NCBI GenBank assembly: GCA_963764585.1
Contig: CAVXTB010000003.1
Location: 1,054,001 to 1,118,000, forward strand
Source: JAOPZW01 sp963764585
GTDB lineage: Bacteria > Actinomycetota > Thermoleophilia > Solirubrobacterales > Solirubrobacteraceae
Direction: 5' to 3'
Length of the DNA stretch: 64,000 nucleotides
Every line of letters begins with the position of its first letter. The first letter of the stretch is position 1. Below, in pieces: positions 1-7,972 of the stretch. The notes under the pieces were generated by a model. The model saw only the letters and a program-made list of their open reading frames with translations, did not search any database and had not been told where the DNA came from. Both the position numbers and the translations under genes were made by a program.

Positions 1-819
1 TGCCTCCTGCGTGGTCGGAACATCGCAGCGTCAAGGCTGCCAGCGGTCCTCGCGCGCAGCCGCTTGCGCGGGCGCGCCTGCCCGGTCTGCTCGCAGGCCG
101 CGCAGCGCGGCCCCGAGGCAGGCTCCATGGAGCGGCGCGAGCGCGTCAACGACCGGACGCGCTTCGAAGCGCTCGCGGCGGCGAGCCGCGACGAGTGGGA
201 GCGAGGCACCTGTCCGTTGTGCCTGAGTGGAGCCGGCCCGCCCTGCCGCCCACATCTCGTGAGCGGCGCCCCGATACCGATCGCGCTTGCCGGCTCGCTC
301 GGCACGCTGGCCACGCAGGTGGCGGACCATGCCCCGGGCGCATGGCTGCAGGGCGTCGGATGGCTCGCCGGATGGGGCCTTCGCGATAGGTCGGCGGATC
401 CGACGAATCTCCGCTACTTCGGACACCCGATCGCAGCGGTCGAGTCGCCGCGCGAGCGGCTGCGTCGAATCGTGCGCGAGGCACTCGACCTGCAGGACGA
501 GGCGTCGGGACTCATCGCTGCAATCAGCCGGGACGAACCGTTGCGCGAGCTCGCGCCGCGTGGAGGGCCCGTGGTCTCGCGATTCGAGGAGCTCCGCCGC
601 GAACTCCCTGCGAAGGACGACACGGCGATGGGCCGTCTGGCCGCCGTGCTCGACTCCGTTCTTGCGCACCACGCGATGCTCGTCAACACGGCCCTCGACA
701 CCCTCGCGGTGAATTGGCGGTCGGAGGCGATGCGCGACGAGTTGCACAGGCTCGAAAGCATGGGCCACATGGCCGAGGTCCTCGAGGACGTCGCCGATCT
801 GCTCGCGGTGCGGCGGTGA
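1..819 (+). CDS. Zinc-ribbon-type hypothetical protein (5' end outside window)
   Basis: The frame is open from the left edge, so the true start may lie upstream; an internal ATG at 127 is a possible alternative. I do not recognise the family. A CPVC pair lies about 25 codons in and a CPLC pair about 75 codons in, followed by a C-x-P-H stretch, which suggests a metal-binding knuckle. The remainder is helical and rich in Arg/Glu/Leu with no membrane segment. It overlaps the next gene by a GTGA (816-819), and that gene also starts with a zinc ribbon, so the two are probably translated together and belong with the dynamin-like GTPase downstream. Function unknown. Confidence 0.6.
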   Translation, partial: CLLRGRNIAASRLPAVLARSRLRGRACPVCSQAAQRGPEAGSMERRERVNDRTRFEALAAASRDEWERGTCPLCLSGAGPPCRPHLVSGAPIPIALAGSLGTLATQVADHAPGAWLQGVGWLAGWGLRDRSADPTNLRYFGHPIAAVESPRERLRRIVREALDLQDEASGLIAAISRDEPLRELAPRGGPVVSRFEELRRELPAKDDTAMGRLAAVLDSVLAHHAMLVNTALDTLAVNWRSEAMRDELHRLESMGHMAEVLEDVADLLAVRR

Positions 820-1196
820 CCACCGCGTGGTTCTGCTTCCACTGCTACGCGCGCAACCCCCGCGCGGTCGGCCCGTGCGAGCGCTGCGGCGAGCCGATCG
901 AACCCCCGCATCAGCTCAGCTACGACGAGCAGCTGATCTGGGCACTCGACCATCCGCTCCCCGGCACCGCGATCACCGCGGCACAGGTGCTCGGCCACCG
1001 CCGGCCCGCGGCCGCGGCGGCGCCTCTGCGAAGCGCGGTGGCCCGGCATCGCGATCCCTACCTCGCCGCCGAGGCCCTGCGCTCGCTGGTCGCGATCGAG
1101 GGCATCGAGGCGACGCGCCCGCTGCTGGCCGAGCTCGCGGCGAACGGCCCGCTGCTCCTGCGCGGCGTCGCTCGCTCGCAGCTCGGGCTCAGGTAG
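816..1196 (+). CDS. Zinc-ribbon protein with HEAT-like C-terminus
   Basis: The GTG at 816 overlaps the preceding stop (GTGA), which fixes the start. The product has 126 residues. The first 30 residues hold two CxxC pairs (WFCFHC and CERC), a rubredoxin-like zinc ribbon. The rest (about residues 60-125) looks like one or two HEAT-type helical pairs, with alternating Ala/Leu-rich helices such as YLAAEALRSLVAIEG. That architecture suits a protein-protein adaptor rather than an enzyme. Its last 8 bp overlap the convergent HIT gene. The exact role is unknown; context suggests a partner of the dynamin-like GTPase at 1724. Confidence 0.65.
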   Translation: MTTAWFCFHCYARNPRAVGPCERCGEPIEPPHQLSYDEQLIWALDHPLPGTAITAAQVLGHRRPAAAAAPLRSAVARHRDPYLAAEALRSLVAIEGIEATRPLLAELAANGPLLLRGVARSQLGLR

Positions 1197-1602
1197 GCCG
1201 CCACGCGAGGCGAGCGATCGCCTCGACGAGCGCGAGATGCGTCGCGCCGAGCGCGTCGGGAACGACGTGCGTGTCGGCCAGGACCGGCATAAATTTGGTG
1301 TCGCCGTGCCAGCGCGGCACGACGTGCAGGTGGAGGTGGTCGTCGAAACCCGCGCTGGCGACCTTGCCGAGGTTGAGGCCCACGTTGAAGCCGTCGGGGG
1401 CGACCACATCGCGAAGCGCCCGGATCGCACGCTGGCTCAGCGCCATGAGCTCGCCGAGCTCTTCCGGTGCGCACGGGTCGAGATCGCCCACGTGCCGGTG
1501 CGGGGCGACCATCACGTGCCCAGAGGCGTATGGGCAGGCATCGGCCTTGGCTCCCTTGATGTACTCGATTCGCAACGGCACCCACACCGACCGGCCCTCC
1601 AT
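1189..1602 (-). CDS. HIT-family nucleotide hydrolase, internally shortened
   Basis: The HIT signature HLHLHVVPRW (His-x-His-x-His) and the downstream GDTKFMPVLAD block are those of the actinobacterial HIT/Ap4A-phosphorylase-like proteins that act on dinucleoside polyphosphates or AMP derivatives. The start at 1602 (MEGRSVW) matches the usual MERLWTPWR-type N-terminus. The protein has about 137 residues instead of about 165: after IEYIKGAKADAC the family normally has a second Cys and about 30 residues of beta-sheet, but here the chain jumps straight to PYASGHVMVAP. The frame is kept, so this is a clean internal deletion that removes part of the zinc site and nucleotide-binding sheet. The catalytic histidines remain; activity is doubtful. 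Confidence 0.8.
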   Translation of the reverse strand: MEGRSVWVPLRIEYIKGAKADACPYASGHVMVAPHRHVGDLDPCAPEELGELMALSQRAIRALRDVVAPDGFNVGLNLGKVASAGFDDHLHLHVVPRWHGDTKFMPVLADTHVVPDALGATHLALVEAIARLAWRPT

Positions 1603-1723
1603 GCGCGCGAGTCTAGGGACGGCCAGCCCGGTAGAGTTCGGCGTGAGCGATGAGGCTCGCTCGGACCGCGGCACAGCCGCTGATGGCCTCTACGTCCTGG
1701 CACCGTCCGACGTGGAGGTACAC

Positions 1724-3442
1724 ATGGCCCACAGCACCGCCGCCGCCGTCGAGCCCACGGCAGGCGTGCGCGAGTGCCTGGTCGAGCTGCGCGCCCTCGC
1801 GGATGAGCTGCTGCCGCCCGACGCGCTTGCCGACATCGACGACGCCATCGCCAGGCTCGACGACATCCGCTGCAACGTGGTCGTGCTCGGCGAGTTCAAA
1901 CGGGGCAAGAGCACGCTCGTCAACGCGCTCATCGAGCACGCGGTCCTGCCGACCGACGTCCTGCCGCTGACATCCGCGATCACGGTCGTCCGCCACGGCT
2001 CACGTCCCCGGCTCGTGGTCGGGTACGCCGACGGTGACGAGCAGGAGCGTCCTTTCTCGGAGCTCAGCGCCCTGGTCGCGGACTCCGGTGATCGTGTCGG
2101 CCGCAACGACGTCGTGTCGGTCGCCGTCGAGGTTCCCGACGCCCTGCTGGCGCGCGGCATCCAGATCGTCGACACGCCCGGCATCGGCTCCATCCACGCC
2201 CACAACACGACGACGACCGAGCGCTTCCTTGGACGAGTCGACGTCGCGCTATGCGTTCTCGCTGCCGACCAGCCGCTCAACGCTCCCGAGCGCGAGCTGA
2301 TCGCCGCGGTGGTCGACGGCGGCGCCCGGCCGCTGTTCGCGATCAACAAGATCGATCAGATCGATCGCGGCGAGCTGCCAAGAACGCTGCGCTTCGTCGC
2401 GCAAGGGTTGCGCGAGGTCGTCGGCGTCGCCCCCGAGGTCGTCGCTGTCAGCGCGCGCACTGGCGAAGGTGTGGCTGCACTTCGGGAGTGCCTGGTCCGA
2501 ATCGCCGACTTCGAGCTCGGCGACGTCATCGCGCGCTCGAGCGGCGCCCGCGGTGCGCGAATGGCCCAGACCGCATCCCAAGCGGCGCGGCTGCAGGCAG
2601 CGGCGCTGCGCCTGCCGCTGGACGAGCTCCGACAGCGGGCACGCCAGCTCGAGCAGCGTCTCATCGAGCTCGAGCACGCGCACGAGGACGCTCGAGACCT
2701 CCTCGCGCGTGGGGTCGAGCGCGCGCTGCGCGAACGTGTGGACGACCCGCTCATGAGGCTCGCGAGGGATGCGCGCCCCAGGCTCGACGGCGAACTTTCG
2801 CGCGCGGCAGCGTCGAGCGACGGCGGCGCTCGCGAGCTCGCGGCTGACCTCGATGCGTGGATCGACGAGCACACGCGCGAGGAGTTCGCCGCGCTCGTCC
2901 CCAGGTACGCGCACGAGATCGGCGCCGAGCTGCGGATGCTCCAAAGCCGCTACGCCGCCCGCGTCACCGAGATCCTCCACGCGGTGCGCGCCGCCGCGCA
3001 GTCTGATCTCGACACTGACCTGACGAGCTCCCCGGCCCCGACCGGCTTGCGACGGCCACCGTCGTTCGCCTTCAAGCTCCAGGATCCCGAAGACACGCTC
3101 GAGCGTCTGGTGGCTGGCGCGCGCGCCCTGCTGCCGGGACCGCTCGGCAGGCGGCTGGTGATGCGCGCCGCCCGCGAGCGACTGCTTGCCATGACCGACC
3201 GCCACGCCGGCCGGCTGCGCACGGCCCTGGTCGACGCCGGGCGCGAGACCACACGCGACTATGCCGGCGAGCTCGACGCCACCGTGGACGCCGCCTGCGC
3301 GGCAATCCGCGGGGCGGTCGAGCGGGCCCGCGACAGCCACGCAAACCAGCGCCAGCCGGTGGAGCTCCAGGTGCAAGATCTCGCGGCGTTCGAGGCGCGG
3401 TGTGGCGAGCTTGGCGCGGCGCTTCAGGGGGCGACCGGATGA
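1724..3442 (+). CDS. Dynamin-family GTPase
   Basis: A large GTPase of 572 residues. The G1 P-loop GEFKRGKST (residues 56-64) has the E-F-K-R form typical of bacterial dynamin-like proteins; G3 is DTPG (150-153), G4 is NKID (208-211) and G5 is SAR (about 240). About 280 residues of helical, Arg/Glu-rich stalk follow, then a mildly hydrophobic stretch near residue 460 (RALLPGPLGRRLVM) that could be the membrane paddle. ATG 1724 is chosen because GGAGG lies 5 bases upstream. The next gene overlaps it (ATGA). Bacterial dynamins remodel or protect membranes, often as pairs; here the partners are zinc-ribbon and PH-like proteins instead of a second GTPase. Confidence 0.88.
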   Translation: MAHSTAAAVEPTAGVRECLVELRALADELLPPDALADIDDAIARLDDIRCNVVVLGEFKRGKSTLVNALIEHAVLPTDVLPLTSAITVVRHGSRPRLVVGYADGDEQERPFSELSALVADSGDRVGRNDVVSVAVEVPDALLARGIQIVDTPGIGSIHAHNTTTTERFLGRVDVALCVLAADQPLNAPERELIAAVVDGGARPLFAINKIDQIDRGELPRTLRFVAQGLREVVGVAPEVVAVSARTGEGVAALRECLVRIADFELGDVIARSSGARGARMAQTASQAARLQAAALRLPLDELRQRARQLEQRLIELEHAHEDARDLLARGVERALRERVDDPLMRLARDARPRLDGELSRAAASSDGGARELAADLDAWIDEHTREEFAALVPRYAHEIGAELRMLQSRYAARVTEILHAVRAAAQSDLDTDLTSSPAPTGLRRPPSFAFKLQDPEDTLERLVAGARALLPGPLGRRLVMRAARERLLAMTDRHAGRLRTALVDAGRETTRDYAGELDATVDAACAAIRGAVERARDSHANQRQPVELQVQDLAAFEARCGELGAALQGATG

Positions 3443-4350
3443 CCGAGATCGTCGGTTCGCTCCGCGAACGCTTCCACGAGCCGGAGCACGACCCGCCAGA
3501 ACCGTGGGAGCGGCTGGCCGAGGCCGGAACCGCGGTACGCCGCCGCCGCGGACTCGCCGAACACCCCTACGCCCCGCAGAGTTGGGCCGAAGTTCCGCGG
3601 GGCGCCGCCGAGGCGCTCGAGTCGGCCTGCGGGGCGTGGCGCCTCGATCAGGTCTTCGTCGTGCCCGCCGCGACTCGGCGCCTCGCCGGCGATCGCGACG
3701 CGTGGGTCGTGACGCCTATGCAGGTCCTCGGGCTCGCGGACGAAGGCGTCGCGCTGTGGGCCGACGCGGCGCCCGAGCCCGGCGTTGTCGCCGTCATCCC
3801 GCTCGACGAGCTCGCCGCGATCGACCACGTCCAGATTCAGCAGTACGCACGCCTCACCCTCCTGGCGCCCCGCCGGCGGCTCACCATCCGCTACGACGCC
3901 GTCGCGCGACGCGAGCTCGAGGGGCAGCTGTCCAGGGTCCGTGCGGCCGCAGCGGGGTGCCCGCTGCCCGTGCCCGACGAGCCGGAGCCCGACCTACCGC
4001 ACGCGTGGGCGCATGTCGTGCGGTCCGCGGCCGTAAGCCTGTGGCCCGGAGCGCCGATCGCGGTGCGCCTCGGAATGGTGTCCGCTCGCGGCGCAAGCCC
4101 GCGCACCGGGCTCATCGCCCTGTCACCGCATGAGCTCATCGTGGCCCAAGAGCCGGACCCCGAGGCGCTCGAGAACTCGGTCCCCTGGGCCCACGACCTC
4201 CTCGCGGTCCCGCGTCAACGTCTCGACGCAATTGAACGTGTCGATGGGGGCGCGCGCCTGCGAGCAGGAGCGGTCGAGATCGACGTCGCACTGTCGCCGC
4301 CGTTCGCCGACGAGCTCGTTGCCTTTGCCGGCGGCGGTCGAGAGCCATGA
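3439..4350 (+). CDS. Hypothetical protein with two PH-like repeats
   Basis: The ATG at 3439 overlaps the GTPase stop (ATGA), so the two are translationally coupled. The product has 303 residues, no signal peptide and no membrane span. Two segments resemble each other and look like bacterial PH-type beta-sandwich domains: about residues 85-185 (VTPMQVLGLADEG, then YARLTLLAPRRRLTIRYDA) and about 215-300 (TGLIALSPHELIVAQ, then VPRQRLDAIERVDGGARLR). Bacterial PH-like domains often bind membranes or partner proteins, which would suit a dynamin cofactor. I cannot name a family; the PH-like reading comes from strand pattern only. Confidence 0.6.
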   Translation: MTEIVGSLRERFHEPEHDPPEPWERLAEAGTAVRRRRGLAEHPYAPQSWAEVPRGAAEALESACGAWRLDQVFVVPAATRRLAGDRDAWVVTPMQVLGLADEGVALWADAAPEPGVVAVIPLDELAAIDHVQIQQYARLTLLAPRRRLTIRYDAVARRELEGQLSRVRAAAAGCPLPVPDEPEPDLPHAWAHVVRSAAVSLWPGAPIAVRLGMVSARGASPRTGLIALSPHELIVAQEPDPEALENSVPWAHDLLAVPRQRLDAIERVDGGARLRAGAVEIDVALSPPFADELVAFAGGGREP

Positions 4351-4755
4351 CCCCCGCGCGGGGCCCGGACTCGGCCGAGACGATCGCTCGCGCGATGGCG
4401 ATCTGCGAGCGGCGCCTTCGGGAGAGCGTCGCCGAGCCGATCACGGAGCTGCGGATGACGCAGCTCGAGGACGTCGTGGCCGACGTCGACAACGTGCTCG
4501 GCCCGGTCATCGACGCCTTCACCGCCGCTGCTGCAGAGTTGAACCTGCCTGCACAGACGCGCAATCACCGGACCGCGGCCGCTGGAACGCTCTCACTCAT
4601 TTTGGGCCGACCTTATGGAGCTCGACCCCGATCGCATGCGTCGCGCGTACGGTACCGACGATCTCCCGACCGCTTGGCCGGAGGTTCGAGGCGAGCTCAT
4701 CTCGGCGGTCGAGCGCGCCCTGGCTCGGCTCGAATCCCGAAGTCCTACGGCCTGA
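4347..4755 (+). pseudogene. Helical protein of the dynamin operon, frameshifted
   Basis: It starts at an ATGA overlap with the preceding gene (4347). The first 70 or so residues (ERRLRESVAEPITELRMTQL and following) are a plausible helical protein. From about 4560 the frame turns into Arg/Gly/Ser-rich nonsense, whereas the frame one base over gives a normal-looking sequence (FWADLMELDPDRMRRAYGTD) that ends at a TGA at 4753-4755. Joining the two with a one-base shift between 4543 and about 4590 gives a protein of about 135 residues. Either the gene has a real frameshift or the sequence has a one-base error. Function unknown. Confidence 0.6.
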
Positions 4756-4786
4756 TCGAGCAGGACGCTCCTCGCGATTCGCGCGG

Positions 4787-5632
4787 CTACGGGAGCAACT
4801 CGGCGAGGTCGCGGTAGGTCTCCGGACGCCGGTCGCGGAAGAACTGCCAGGTGGTGCGTACCTCGTCGATCATCTCCAGGTTGAGGTCGGCGACGAGCAC
4901 CTCGTCCTCGCGATCCGACGCCTGGGCGATGATCTGGCCGCGCGGGTCGCAGAAGTAGCTCGAGCCGTAGAAGCGCGCACCGGGGACGAGCTCTTCGCCG
5001 AGTCGGTTCACCGCGCCCACGAAGTAGCCGTTGGCGACGGCGTGCGCGGGCTGCTCGAGCTCCCACAGGTACCGCGACAGGCTCTCGACCGTGGCAGAGG
5101 GGTTGAAGGTGATCTGCGCGCCCTGAAGACCGAGCATCCGCGCGGGCTCGGGGAAGTGGCGGTCGTAGCAGATGAACACGCCGACCTTCCCGACGCGCGT
5201 GTCGAAGACCGGGTAGCCCAGGTTCCCGGGCTTGAAGAAGTACTTCTCCCAGAAGATCGGCCCGACCTGGGGGATGTGCGTCTTGCGGTACTTGCCGAGC
5301 ACCTCGCCGTCGGCGTCGATGACGACCGCCGTGTTGTAGAAGACGCCCTCGAACTCCTTCTCGAAGAACGGCACGATGAGGACCATCTCGTGCCTGCGCG
5401 CAAGTTCGCGCATGGTCTGCACGGTCGGCCCGTCGTCGGGCTCGGCCGTCTCGAACCATCTGGGCTCCTGCTGGGCGCAGAAGTATGGGCCGAAGAAGAT
5501 CTCCTGCAGGCAGGTGACCTGAGCCCCTTGCCGGGCTGCGTCTTCGACCATGTCCACGTGCTTGGCGAGCGCTTCGTCCTTCGGAAGGTTCGCGTGCGCC
5601 TGGATCAGCGCTGCGCGCACGATGCGGGCCAT
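4787..5632 (-). CDS. Carbon-nitrogen hydrolase, beta-ureidopropionase-like
   Basis: A 281-residue cytoplasmic member of the nitrilase superfamily. The catalytic Glu-Lys-Cys triad is visible: E44 in TCLQEIFFG, K117 in KYRKTHIP and C155 in VFICYDRHFPE. The neighbourhood GPYFCAQQ and the WEKYFFKPG stretch match the branch containing beta-ureidopropionase and N-carbamoylputrescine amidase, which cleave N-carbamoyl amines to the amine, CO2 and ammonia. I would favour N-carbamoyl-beta-alanine or a similar ureido substrate. No pyrimidine-catabolism genes are adjacent, so the pathway is unproven. The start is the first ATG, preceded by a GGAGG-like sequence on the minus strand. Confidence 0.88.
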   Translation of the reverse strand: MARIVRAALIQAHANLPKDEALAKHVDMVEDAARQGAQVTCLQEIFFGPYFCAQQEPRWFETAEPDDGPTVQTMRELARRHEMVLIVPFFEKEFEGVFYNTAVVIDADGEVLGKYRKTHIPQVGPIFWEKYFFKPGNLGYPVFDTRVGKVGVFICYDRHFPEPARMLGLQGAQITFNPSATVESLSRYLWELEQPAHAVANGYFVGAVNRLGEELVPGARFYGSSYFCDPRGQIIAQASDREDEVLVADLNLEMIDEVRTTWQFFRDRRPETYRDLAELLP

Positions 5633-6067
5633 TCATCCTCCTCACGGGTCGCGAGCGGTGCCCCATTCTCGCCGTTCGCAGCCCCTGCGTCGATGCGGCG
5701 ATGGACGCAGCACGAGGGGGCTGGGCAAGGCTCGCGCCGCGGGCCCTGCCGGCACTCGTTGGCGGCTTGCCTCGAGACCGCACCCTAACGCTGCAGGTGT
5801 CCTCCGCGATCGACCTCCGGGCGCCAGTCAAGTCCCGGGGGAGAATTGGCGTCGGAGTCGCTGGTGTCCGGGGCGGGTCGTAGGTTCGGCGCGTTCCGGG
5901 GCTGGGGCTCTGGGAGAACGCGGTCGGGCAGGCCGAAACTCTTATGGGCTGTGAGCCCGCTGGTGTAACTGGCCGCCCCTGCCACTTGCCCGGGTGCGCC
6001 GCGAGCGCGAATCCGTAGGTGTCGTTCTTGCCCGCCGTCCTCCCCGTCGTGTTGTCGAGCTGGGAGG
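5633..6067. other. Non-coding stretch upstream of IS110 transposase
   Basis: No convincing gene is seen. The right-hand part (roughly 5880-6067) lies directly upstream of an IS110-family transposase, where elements of this family carry their left end and the bridge RNA that guides target choice; I could not fold or delimit it by eye. No part of the IS256 transposase that is cut at 7226 on the other side of the IS110 gene is recognisable here, so the missing IS256 half was lost, not just displaced. Confidence 0.4.
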
Positions 6068-7225
6068 TTGGTGGTGGGCAGGTCGATCGGGTTGGACGTG
6101 CATCGCGACTTCTGTCAGGTCGCGATCGCCGACGGCGGGCGGGCGCGCTCGGCGGGACGGATCGCGACGACGCCCGAGCAGCTTGTGCTGTTCGCGCAGA
6201 GCCTGGCGTCGACGGACCGGGTGGTGTTGGAGGCGACGGGCAACGCGTTGGCGATCGCCAGGATCCTCGAGCCGCATGTCGCCGAGGTCGTGCTCGCGCA
6301 CGCCAATCAGGTGCGCGCGATCAGTCACGCGCGCGTGAAGACCGACAAGGTCGACGCGAAGGTCCTCGCCGATCTGCTCGCCGCTGGCCTGATCCCGGCG
6401 GTGTGGATCGGTGATGAGCGCGTGCGGATGCTGCGCCGGCTGGTCTCGCGGCGCCGTGGGCTGGTCAAGCGCCGCACGCAGATCAAGAACGAGATCTCGG
6501 CGGTGCTGCATCGCAACCTCAGCGCCGGCAACCCGGCCAGCGACCCGTTCGGCAAGAAGGGCCGCGCGTGGATCGCCGCCCGGCAGCTGCCCGTCGATGA
6601 GCGCCTGAACGTCGACGGCTGCCTGCGCCAGCTGGACTTCCTCGGCGGCGAGCTCGCGCAGATCGACGAGATCATCGCCCAGCACGCGCTGGGCGACGAG
6701 GACGTGCGCCGGCTGATGACGATCCCCGGCATCGACATCGTCACCGCCGCCACGCTGGCTGCCGTCATCGGCGACGTGCGACGGTTTCCCACCTCGCGCC
6801 AGCTGGTCGGCTATCTCGGGTTGCACCCGACGATCCGCCAGTCCGGCAGCGGGCCAGCCCGCCACGGCCGCTTGTCAAAGGAGGGCTCGGCCGCCGCGCG
6901 CCATGTGCTCGTCGAGGCCGCGTGGTCGGCCGCCAAGAGCCCCGGACCGCTGCGCGCGTTCGCGCAGCGCACCGCCGCCAAGCGCGGGCGCCACGTCGCC
7001 ACCGTCGCGGTGGCTCGCAAGCTCGCCGTGCTCGCTTGGCACCTGCTCACGCGCGGCGAGGACTACGCCTTCGCGCGGCCAAGCCTCGTGCGCCGCAAGC
7101 TGCGCGCCCTCGAGCTCAAGGCCGGCGCACCGCGCGCCAAGCCAGGCCCCAAGGCCGACCCCGTCTGGAACACCGCCACCGACGCCGCCGAGAAGCGCCT
7201 CGCCACCCAGGCCGAGGCGGCCTAG
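6068..7225 (+). CDS. IS110-family transposase (DEDD bridge recombinase)
   Basis: A full-length transposase of 385 residues. The N-terminal RuvC-like DEDD domain shows GLDVHRDF (D about residue 9), VVLEATGN (E), and VKTDKVDAKVLADLL with the last two acidic residues. The C-terminal Transposase_20 domain has MTIPGIDIVTAATLAAVIGD and the Ser-containing region SGSGPARHGRLSKEG used for strand exchange. GTG at 6074 is an alternative start. The stop codon sits exactly where an IS256 transposase gene on the other strand is cut (7226), so the element landed in that gene or the junction is a later deletion. Confidence 0.9.
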   Translation: MVVGRSIGLDVHRDFCQVAIADGGRARSAGRIATTPEQLVLFAQSLASTDRVVLEATGNALAIARILEPHVAEVVLAHANQVRAISHARVKTDKVDAKVLADLLAAGLIPAVWIGDERVRMLRRLVSRRRGLVKRRTQIKNEISAVLHRNLSAGNPASDPFGKKGRAWIAARQLPVDERLNVDGCLRQLDFLGGELAQIDEIIAQHALGDEDVRRLMTIPGIDIVTAATLAAVIGDVRRFPTSRQLVGYLGLHPTIRQSGSGPARHGRLSKEGSAAARHVLVEAAWSAAKSPGPLRAFAQRTAAKRGRHVATVAVARKLAVLAWHLLTRGEDYAFARPSLVRRKLRALELKAGAPRAKPGPKADPVWNTATDAAEKRLATQAEAA

Positions 7226-7492
7226 CACCTTGGCGATCGCCGCCTTCAGCCCGGGGTGGGCGTCGGAGATCGCCAGCTGCACGCCGGTCAGGCCGCGCTT
7301 GACCAGGCCCCTGAGGAACGTGGTCCAGAACGCCTCGGTCTCGGCCTCGCCGACGTCGATGCCGATGATCTCCCGCCGGCCGGTCTCGTGCACGCCGTGG
7401 GCGATGACCAGCGCCTTGCGCCGCACCCGCCCGCCGTCGCGGACCTTCTCGACCTTGGCATCGAGCCACAGATAGACATAGTCGCCCTCCAA
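7226..7492 (-). pseudogene. IS256 (Mutator) transposase fragment
   Basis: About 90 codons of an IS256/Mutator-type transposase (normally about 400). The conserved block around the first catalytic Asp is clear: YVYLWLDAKVEKVR, then ALVIAHGVHETGRREIIGID and FLRGLVKRGL, and ISDAHPGLKAAIAKVLG. The fragment is cut at its 3' end by the IS110 element (7225/7226) and at its 5' end near the left inverted repeat of the next element (7496). Neither missing portion is found nearby. Non-functional remnant inside an IS nest. Confidence 0.85.
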
Positions 7493-7606
7493 CGGGTGTC
7501 CCGCGTCAAGATTCTGCGCAGAGTCGTTGATTGAGTCCTGAGAGGACTGTGGGGGCGTTCACGTAGACAGCGAGGCGAGCCCGGAGGGTGAGCCGCTGCT
7601 GGCTGC

Positions 7607-7972
7607 GTGAACGCCCGTGCGTTGTCGTCCGGGGACACCCCTCGAACCAAGAGAATCGCCGTGGCTCGACCGCCCGTGCACCCCGTCGCCGTCAAGCTGA
7701 AGATCGTGCTGTCGGTCCTGTCGGGCGAGAGCAGCCAGGCCGAGGCCGCACGCCGGCACGGGATCTCGGAGACGTCGATCGGCAAGTGGAAGGAGCAGTT
7801 CCTCGCCGGCGGCCGTGACGCGCTGGAGCACGGGCACCGCGCGGGCAAGCCGACCGGTCGCGAGGCGCGGATGGCCGAGGAGATCGACGACCTGACCCGC
7901 GCGCTCGGAGAGGCGCACGTCGAGCTGCGCGCGCTCAAGCGCGGCGGTCCCGCGGTGATGGGGTTTCGCTGA
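7607..7972 (+). CDS. Transposase OrfA, helix-turn-helix protein
   Basis: A 121-residue protein with an insertion-element HTH (residues about 25-75): VAVKLKIVLSVLSGE, then SQAEAARRHGISETSIGKWK, the typical recognition-helix pattern, followed by a leucine-rich helix (EEIDDLTRALGEAHVELRAL) that probably mediates OrfA/OrfB multimerisation. GTG 7607 is the longest start; GTG 7661 (VARPPVHPV) is equally plausible. It ends at 7972, and the OrfB frame opens at 7959 in another phase, so production of an OrfAB fusion would need frameshifting. Confidence 0.75.
   Translation: MNARALSSGDTPRTKRIAVARPPVHPVAVKLKIVLSVLSGESSQAEAARRHGISETSIGKWKEQFLAGGRDALEHGHRAGKPTGREARMAEEIDDLTRALGEAHVELRALKRGGPAVMGFR

Noticed and set aside
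414..1430. Long open frame on the minus strand opposite the zinc-ribbon genes
   Set aside because: Ser/Arg/Thr-rich translation with no motifs, mirror of the real plus-strand frame; typical of high-GC antisense frames. Similar long antisense frames at 4130-5788, 20407-22038, 27867-30221, 37222-39396 and 56388-57887 were rejected for the same reason.
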